DNA from: Streptomyces triticagri
GTDB taxonomy: Bacteria > Actinomycetota > Actinomycetes > Streptomycetales > Streptomycetaceae
Reading direction: 5' to 3'
DNA: 64,000 nucleotides
Assembly: GCF_003429565.1 (NCBI RefSeq)
Contig: NZ_QUAK01000025.1
Span: forward strand, 1-64,000
The notes under the pieces are model-generated. The model was not told the origin of the DNA and did no database searches. It saw only the letters and a program-made list of their open reading frames with translations. Position 1 is the stretch's first letter. Each line of letters opens with the position of its first letter. Position numbers and translations under genes: made by a program. Positions 57,948 to 64,000 of the stretch are shown here, in pieces.

Positions 57948-58256
57948 TCAGAGCTTGATCTCGATGTCGACGCCGGCCGGAAGGTCCAGGCGCATCAGCG
58001 AGTCAACGGTCTTGGGCGTCGGGTCGAGGATGTCGATCAGGCGCTTGTGCGTGCGCATCTCGAAGTGCTCGCGCGCGTCCTTGTACTTGTGCGGCGACTT
58101 GATGACGCAGTACACGTTCTTCTCAGTGGGCAGCGGCACCGGGCCCGCGACCGACGCACCAGTGCGAGTCACCGTCTCGACGATCTTCTTCGCCGAAGAG
58201 TCGATGACCTCGTGGTCGTAGGCCTTGAGCCGGATGCGGATCTTCTGTCCCGCCAT
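57948..58256 (-). CDS. rpsJ: Ribosomal protein S10
   Basis: The 102-residue protein is a small-subunit head component and also the NusE factor of antitermination complexes. It holds [20 protein letters not shown] in part and [20 protein letters not shown] in part. It heads the S10 set. The ATG at 58256 gives the usual length. The upstream 350 bp contain several stable hairpins and the start of the divergent toxin gene. Confidence 0.98.
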   Translation of the reverse strand: MAGQKIRIRLKAYDHEVIDSSAKKIVETVTRTGASVAGPVPLPTEKNVYCVIKSPHKYKDAREHFEMRTHKRLIDILDPTPKTVDSLMRLDLPAGVDIEIKL

Positions 58257-58609
58257 GGCTACTTCGTAGTCCTGTCTCTCGTAACGCTCTGGAACCCGAG
58301 GGGTTCGGATGACTCCCCTCCCGACCCACGCGGTCGGGCGTGTCGCAGTCCCGCTCACACAGATCTCCCGAAGGATTTCCCTGCTGGGGGCTGCGGCCCG
58401 AGGCCGCGGACCGGGGGAAGGCTGCAATCACCTGAAGGCCCACCGGGTGCCTGGTCGAAGGCACCCCGCCACACTTCCCGGAAGATTCCCGTACGTCCGC
58501 TCCAGCGCTGCCTTACGGCAGTTGGGGCGACGAGTACTGTGGGACTCGCTTCCGGTCCTCCCGGCGGGAGGCGCGCAGCATCGGCACTCAACCGAGCAAC
58601 CTGGTCAGT
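58257..58609 (-). promoter_or_regulatory. Structured leader region of rpsJ
   Basis: This 353-bp gap holds three stems: GAGGGG with CCCCTC (58298-58320), GCGGCC with GGCCGC (58393-58407) and GGGTGCCT with AGGCACCC (58445-58466). All could form in the rpsJ leader RNA. A weak HrdB-like pair lies further upstream inside the start of the toxin gene (TTGCCC and TACGAT on the minus strand, about 58650-58677, 15-bp spacing), which is not convincing. L4-type autoregulation is possible but unproven here. Confidence 0.45.
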
Positions 58610-60895
58610 GTGCCATACGGGGCATACCGCTGGCCAATCGCGACCGCGGATCGTACCCCACTCCCGCCCGGGGCAACCGAAGCCCTACCCGGCGAGATTC
58701 CCTCATTCCGTCCCCCTGGCCCCCTCGAGCCACTATCTTTGCGTTCGGAAACGCAAAGACGAGGACTTAATTGGGGGTGGGCATTGGCTCTCGTCATGAT
58801 GTTCGCGGCCCTTTGGGCCACACTGCAAATATTCGCGATCTCCGCACCCACTCGATCCGTACGCTGGTCGACGCTCCTTCTCGCCCTCGTCTGCGGGGTG
58901 TACGTCTGCGGCCTCGCGACAGCCCTCGCAGAGGTTGCCTACACCCGCGCCTACACCGACTCGTCCGGCACACCGCTCCACGAAGTCACACGCGCTACGA
59001 GCTACCTCGTCGCCCCTTGGGTCGAGGAACTCACAAAGATGGCACCCCTACTGATCGCCGGCATGTACGTCAAGGTCCGGCGCCAATGGGGCGTCACCGA
59101 CTTCGTGGTCGTCGGCGCGGGGCTGGGAGCGGGATTCGGACTGCTCGAGTCGGTCCTGCGGTACGGGCTCGACGCCGACCGGGCACGGCCGCACGCCGCC
59201 GGCGGCTGGCTCATCCCCGACAGCATCTTCCCGCCGTACGTGCCCGGGGTGGAGCAGATCCTCGGCAGTTGGCTGCCCGCCCCGTCCGGCCAGTCCGCGC
59301 TCGTCGGGGGCCCGGCGGCCGTCACGTTCACCCACCTGGTGTGGACGGCTCTGGCCGGTCTCGGCGCCGGGCTTGTGCTGCGCGGCCGCGGTCCCTGGCG
59401 TCTGCTGGCCCTCGTCCCGGTCGCCGCGGCAGTGGCTCACCACACCGTGACCAACTACGCGGCAGCCAAGCACACTTCAGAGGCCAAGGACTGGCTGGAG
59501 TCACTGGACTCGATCGCCTGGGCCGCTCCGCTGGTCTGCCTTGCCGTAGCCATCGCGATCGACCTGCGGTGCCTGCACCGGGCCCGCCGCGCAGTGCCCG
59601 AGGTGTCTCTCGCCGCGGAGCGGATCGACGGCGACCGTGCGGCAGCGCTCCTGGGGTACGCGTCCCGGCGGCCTCGCTGGACGGTCCCGATCGCCGTCCG
59701 GTACGTACGTCTGCGTCGGTCTCTGCTCTACGCCACGGCGGACTCCACCAGAAGCCCTGAGTCAGCCGCAGCGCCCTTGCGCGAGGCCGTCCTCGAGGCC
59801 CGTGCGCTCATCGATTCCACGGACAACCAGCACACGTGGCGCTCCCCCGAGACCTACGCCCGCATCCGAGCGGCTCGCGCGCGGTCAGCCCGCCATCGAT
59901 GGCTGCTGCTCATACCCTGCCTGCTCGCGCTCCCCGCGCTCCTCTTCCTCGGCGTCGGGGCATTCCCCACCACTGCCGGGCTGCAGCAGTACTTCACCTC
60001 GGGGAGCGGGCCGTGGGTCCTGCTCTGCTTCAGCATTGCGGGCATGGCCTGGATCGGCTGGATCCTGGTCATGCTGCTCCGCACCTGGCGGCCGACTGCC
60101 GCACAGCCGATCGGCGAACTGCTCGCCGCCCACCGCTTCCGGTTCGGCACGGCGCTGGGTTCAGCCACTGCCGGCGTCCTGCTGCTGATCCGGGGACTGG
60201 GCGACGCGGGGCCCGAAGGTGACGCCATCCCACCCGCCCATCTGCTCAACGCACTCAACGACTTCGTCGTCTACCTGGGCTTCGCCCTTCTCCTGCTCTC
60301 GCTGCTGTCCCTGTTCCCGCCCGGCGGCCTCGCGGTCGCAGGCGGCGGCGCACTGGCACAGGCTTCGACCGCGGGTGCGCTCAAGGCAGCCGGCTTCGGC
60401 GTGCTCCTCATGGCGGCGGGCGCCGGCGGGTCGGGCTTCGGCCCCGGCGACTACAACGCCTGGCCCCGCAGCAAGCGCAAGGGGCGGACGAAGCCCGAAC
60501 ATCGGGCAGACCTGAAGGGGGACGAGGGCAAGAATGGCGCGCACACGCTCGCACGGCATGTGCGAAAGAAGACTCACGAAATGAGGGACCGCCTGCGCAA
60601 GGACCCGACACTCGGCGCAGACTCCCGCTTCATCAACGAGGCGTCAGCCCAGAAGTTCACCGATGCGACGCTCCTGCAGCATCAAAAGGCCATCACGAAA
60701 TGGCTTCAGTCAGGCAGATCGCGCACATTGAAGCTCCATGGGCAGTTCGCAGAAGATACCGGACTTCATCTGAGTCGAAGAGACTTCGTTAATGGCCGCC
60801 CTACTTCAACAGTACGGAACGTACGTGTCATTCTGAGGCGAGACCCTGCATCTCCGTCCGGATACCGCGTACACACATCGTTCCCCGTCCCCTAA
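58610..60895 (+). CDS. Polymorphic toxin: PrsW-like membrane protein fused to an RNase A-like C-terminal domain
   Basis: The 761-residue protein has three parts. Residues about 55-330 form a multi-pass membrane domain of the PrsW glutamic-protease type. It has EELTK (139-143), FGLLE with Glu180, THLVW with His242, and HHTVTN with His277/His278, so the family's metal/catalytic residues seem intact. Residues about 430-605 add more hydrophobic segments ending in a Gly/Ala-rich stretch (AGAGGSGFGPG). After a basic linker, residues about 643-761 match the RNase A-like toxin domain found at CdiA C-termini: GAHTLARHV at its start, an Arg-rich helix, RNVRVILRRD and the end HTSFP. The likely immunity gene follows after 56 bp. 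The DNA of the tip is about 53% GC by hand count (60661-60840), against 80% on one line (59341-59400) of the membrane part. The start is uncertain: GTG 58610 gives the longest frame, but ATG 58796 just before the first helix is plausible. Confidence 0.72.
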   Translation: MPYGAYRWPIATADRTPLPPGATEALPGEIPSFRPPGPLEPLSLRSETQRRGLNWGWALALVMMFAALWATLQIFAISAPTRSVRWSTLLLALVCGVYVCGLATALAEVAYTRAYTDSSGTPLHEVTRATSYLVAPWVEELTKMAPLLIAGMYVKVRRQWGVTDFVVVGAGLGAGFGLLESVLRYGLDADRARPHAAGGWLIPDSIFPPYVPGVEQILGSWLPAPSGQSALVGGPAAVTFTHLVWTALAGLGAGLVLRGRGPWRLLALVPVAAAVAHHTVTNYAAAKHTSEAKDWLESLDSIAWAAPLVCLAVAIAIDLRCLHRARRAVPEVSLAAERIDGDRAAALLGYASRRPRWTVPIAVRYVRLRRSLLYATADSTRSPESAAAPLREAVLEARALIDSTDNQHTWRSPETYARIRAARARSARHRWLLLIPCLLALPALLFLGVGAFPTTAGLQQYFTSGSGPWVLLCFSIAGMAWIGWILVMLLRTWRPTAAQPIGELLAAHRFRFGTALGSATAGVLLLIRGLGDAGPEGDAIPPAHLLNALNDFVVYLGFALLLLSLLSLFPPGGLAVAGGGALAQASTAGALKAAGFGVLLMAAGAGGSGFGPGDYNAWPRSKRKGRTKPEHRADLKGDEGKNGAHTLARHVRKKTHEMRDRLRKDPTLGADSRFINEASAQKFTDATLLQHQKAITKWLQSGRSRTLKLHGQFAEDTGLHLSRRDFVNGRPTSTVRNVRVILRRDPASPSGYRVHTSFPVP
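58737..58758. promoter_or_regulatory. Inverted repeat near the 5' end of the toxin gene
   Basis: CTTTGCGTT (58737-58745) and AACGCAAAG (58750-58758) form a perfect 9-bp inverted repeat with a CGGA loop, in an AT-richer pocket. If translation starts at ATG 58796 it lies in the promoter or leader and may be an operator; if at 58610, it is inside the coding region. Confidence 0.5.
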
Positions 60896-60951
60896 CGTCT
60901 CCCCCGATCATCGCTGAGAGACGTCCTCGGCACTCAGAAAGGTCGACCGTC

Positions 60952-61617
60952 GTGCCTCCCGAACCGCCCGGCCATCGCTTCTCCGAGCTTCAGCAATTGC
61001 TGAACTGCTATGCGTCCCACACGTTTGCGTTCACGGACACACCTGCGGTCCCGAGCCCGGCTCTGCTCTCCTACCTTCGGGCCGCTGCCGCAGACCCAGG
61101 ACGCGCGGTCTCCGCCGTCGCACAGATCGACGATCTACTCGAAGCGGGACTCTTCTCCGACGAAGTGGCGAACGACGTCGACCTCATGCCCCGCATTCGG
61201 CCCCCGGAGGGAATGACTGTCGAGCAGTGCCTTCGCGTCACGCGCGCGCACCTGGCCGAGTTCATTCGGGCCCCACACACCATTTCCCTGGAAAGACCCA
61301 CCAGTCGCTGGGAATGGGATGCGCGCTTTCCGGAACTTTCGCAGTTCATCGGTACACGGTTCCATCAGGATTTCTCCTACGACTACACCAGCCACAGCGA
61401 GGCGATCGACGAGTACTTCGAATACGCATCGCCCGAAGAAGTCCGCACGCTCCACGCCGATATCGAGCGGCTGCTCGGCATGCTCCACTCCGACGCGGAG
61501 TTCGAGGAGGCCGCCGAGGCCTTGGGCATGGACGTCTACCCACCGGACGACCAGACCTTCCGGACCTGGCTCACCCACACCGTGCTCCCCACCGTCCAGC
61601 GCCACCTCGCCGCGTAG
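60952..61617 (+). CDS. CdiI-type immunity protein for the RNase A-like toxin
   Basis: The 221-residue acidic protein starts at GTG 60952 with AAAGG nine bases upstream. Its C-terminal half (about 115-221) resembles contact-dependent inhibition immunity proteins: FPELSQFIGTRFHQDFSYDY, then SEAIDEYFEYASPEEVRTLH, and a Trp-Leu end (FRTWLTHTV). The N-terminal half begins with a similar FSELQQLLNCY stretch, which may be a diverged repeat of the domain. There is no signal peptide or membrane helix, as expected for a cytosolic inhibitor of an RNase. It sits right behind the toxin tip and before tuf. Confidence 0.72.
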   Translation: MPPEPPGHRFSELQQLLNCYASHTFAFTDTPAVPSPALLSYLRAAAADPGRAVSAVAQIDDLLEAGLFSDEVANDVDLMPRIRPPEGMTVEQCLRVTRAHLAEFIRAPHTISLERPTSRWEWDARFPELSQFIGTRFHQDFSYDYTSHSEAIDEYFEYASPEEVRTLHADIERLLGMLHSDAEFEEAAEALGMDVYPPDDQTFRTWLTHTVLPTVQRHLAA

Positions 61618-61646
61618 CCGCAGGAAGACTTACCCGCCCAGCGCAA

Positions 61647-61688
61647 AGGGCCCCGGCCCCACCGTCGAAGCGGTGGAACCAGGGCCCT
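61647..61688. terminator. Bidirectional hairpin between the immunity gene and tuf
   Basis: AGGGCCC (61647-61653) pairs with GGGCCCT (61682-61688), and CCACCG (61659-61664) with CGGTGG (61671-61676), giving a nested stem. It serves both convergent genes. Confidence 0.8.
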
Positions 61689-61750
61689 GCGTACTGCTCA
61701 TGTGCTCCGTTCGGAGCGACCGGGTCTCCCCGATCAGCAAGTAACCGGGA

Positions 61751-62944
<1,194 letters not shown>

Positions 62945-63021
62945 TGGGGTCCTCCTGTGGAGTGGTTCTGTACGCCTTACTCATCGGCGCCAGGTGATCT
63001 TTGCTGGGTTGCCCGGAGCCC

Positions 63022-63056
63022 GGGGCATTCCGTACCGGTGTGGAAGGAAATGCCCC
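63022..63056 (-). promoter_or_regulatory. Hairpin in the fusA-tuf gap
   Basis: GGGGCATTCC (63022-63031) pairs with GGAAATGCCCC (63046-63056), with one extra base. It lies between fusA and tuf and may partly stop transcription or protect the tuf message. A TTGTCA-like -35 box lies upstream, but no good -10 box was found. Confidence 0.55.
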
Positions 63057-63098
63057 GGTGGACTCCGGTGACAAGCCTAAAGCGTGAACTCGGGTGAG

Positions 63099-64000
63099 TT
63101 ACTCGCCCTTGGCCTTCGCGATGATCTCCTCGGCGACGTTCCTGGGAACCTCGGCGTAGGAGTCGAACTGCATCGAGTAGCTTGCGCGACCCGAGGTCTT
63201 GCTGCGGAGGTCTCCGACATAGCCGAACATCTCCGACAGCGGCACCAGGCCCGTGACGAGCTTGGCACCCGAGCGGTCTTCCATGGACTGGATCTGACCG
63301 CGACGGGAGTTGATGTCGCCGACGACGTCGCCCATGTAGTCCTCGGGCGTGGTCACCTCGACCTTCATCATCGGCTCGAGCAGGGCCGGGGAGGCCTTGC
63401 GTGCGGCCTCCTTGAAGGCCATCGAACCGGCGATCTTGAACGCCATCTCGGAGGAGTCGACCTCGTGGTAGGCGCCGTCAAGGAGCGTGACGCGGACACC
63501 CGTGAGCGGGTAGCCGGCGAGCACGCCGAACTCCATGGCCTCCTGGCAGCCGGCGTCCACGGACGGGATGTACTCCCGCGGGACACGGCCACCGGTGACC
63601 TTGTTCTGGAACTCGTAGCCGTCGCCCTCGAGCGGCTCGACCGCGATCTGCACCTTGGCGAACTGGCCGGAACCACCAGTCTGCTTCTTGTGCGTGTAGT
63701 CGAGGCGCTCGACCGGCTTGCGCAGCGTCTCGCGGTACGCGACCTGCGGCTTGCCGACGTTGGCCTCGACGCGGAACTCGCGCTTCATGCGGTCGACGAA
63801 GACGTCCAGATGGAGCTCGCCCATACCGGCGATGATCGTCTGACCGGTCTCCTCGTCCGTCTTGGCGCGGAAGGACGGGTCCTCCTCTGCCAGGCGCTGG
63901 ATGGCGACACCCAGCTTCTCCTGGTCGCCCTTGGACTTGGGCTCGATCGCGACCTCGATGACCGGCGCCGGGAAGTCCATGGACTCCAGGATCACCGGGT
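63099..64000 (-). CDS. fusA: Elongation factor G, C-terminal part (5' end outside window)
   Basis: The visible 300 codons hold domains III-V of [23 protein letters not shown] in part, the domain IV strand [11 protein letters not shown] with [12 protein letters not shown], and the end [15 protein letters not shown] moves tRNA and mRNA through the ribosome with GTP. The GTPase domain lies beyond the right edge. The gene is upstream of tuf on the same strand. Confidence 0.97.
   Translation of the reverse strand, partial: PVILESMDFPAPVIEVAIEPKSKGDQEKLGVAIQRLAEEDPSFRAKTDEETGQTIIAGMGELHLDVFVDRMKREFRVEANVGKPQVAYRETLRKPVERLDYTHKKQTGGSGQFAKVQIAVEPLEGDGYEFQNKVTGGRVPREYIPSVDAGCQEAMEFGVLAGYPLTGVRVTLLDGAYHEVDSSEMAFKIAGSMAFKEAARKASPALLEPMMKVEVTTPEDYMGDVVGDINSRRGQIQSMEDRSGAKLVTGLVPLSEMFGYVGDLRSKTSGRASYSMQFDSYAEVPRNVAEEIIAKAKGE

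Overview
The window is a high-GC actinobacterial chromosome segment, almost certainly from a Streptomyces. It carries bldM next to whiD, a SigD/ShbA-type sigma factor beside guaB, groES-groEL1 with a His-rich GroEL1 tail and two CIRCE operators, GTG starts, and a Streptomyces-style repeat family with the core GTCCGGCGTTTGAGGAC. The layout matches the conserved core of Streptomyces chromosomes. Both ends cut a gene: a kinase-like gene on the left and fusA on the right. I found no tRNA or rRNA genes, CRISPR arrays or insertion sequences.

Left third (1-24 kb): a pseudokinase-like gene and a membrane Ser/Thr kinase; glpD; a nucleotide-sugar dehydrogenase-like protein that has lost most catalytic residues; the IMP dehydrogenase paralogue guaB3 and then guaB; the developmental regulators shbA-like sigma, bldM and whiD; a LysR regulator, a MOSC protein, a multicopper oxidase and a short-chain dehydrogenase; groEL1-groES; two paralogous polysaccharide deacetylases; a methyltransferase; and an ECF42-type sigma factor (frameshifted here) with its YciI/DGPF partner and a divergent AhpD-like gene.

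Middle (24-39 kb): a leftward block for tRNA t6A synthesis and central cell-envelope precursors. It reads glmS, acpS, NAD(P)HX repair, alr, an alpha/beta hydrolase, tsaE, tsaB, rimI and tsaD. A small cysteine-containing gene sits behind a perfect palindrome. Pantothenate kinase (coaA) and glmM close the block. Arrays of short repeats fill several gaps.

Right third (38.5-64 kb): the ribosomal region, almost all on the minus strand. It runs rplM-rpsI; truA, rplQ, rpoA, rpsK, rpsM, rpmJ, infA, map, adk, secY; the spc and S10 gene sets down from rpsJ; then tuf and fusA.

The most unusual element lies between rpsJ and tuf. It is a two-gene plus-strand module at 58610-61617 that I read as a polymorphic toxin with its immunity protein. 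The toxin gene encodes a multi-pass PrsW-like membrane protein (glutamic-protease motifs intact) ending in an RNase A-like toxin domain of the CdiA-CT type. The next gene resembles a CdiI-type immunity protein. The toxin-tip DNA is markedly less GC-rich than the rest of its gene, as expected for exchangeable toxin tips.
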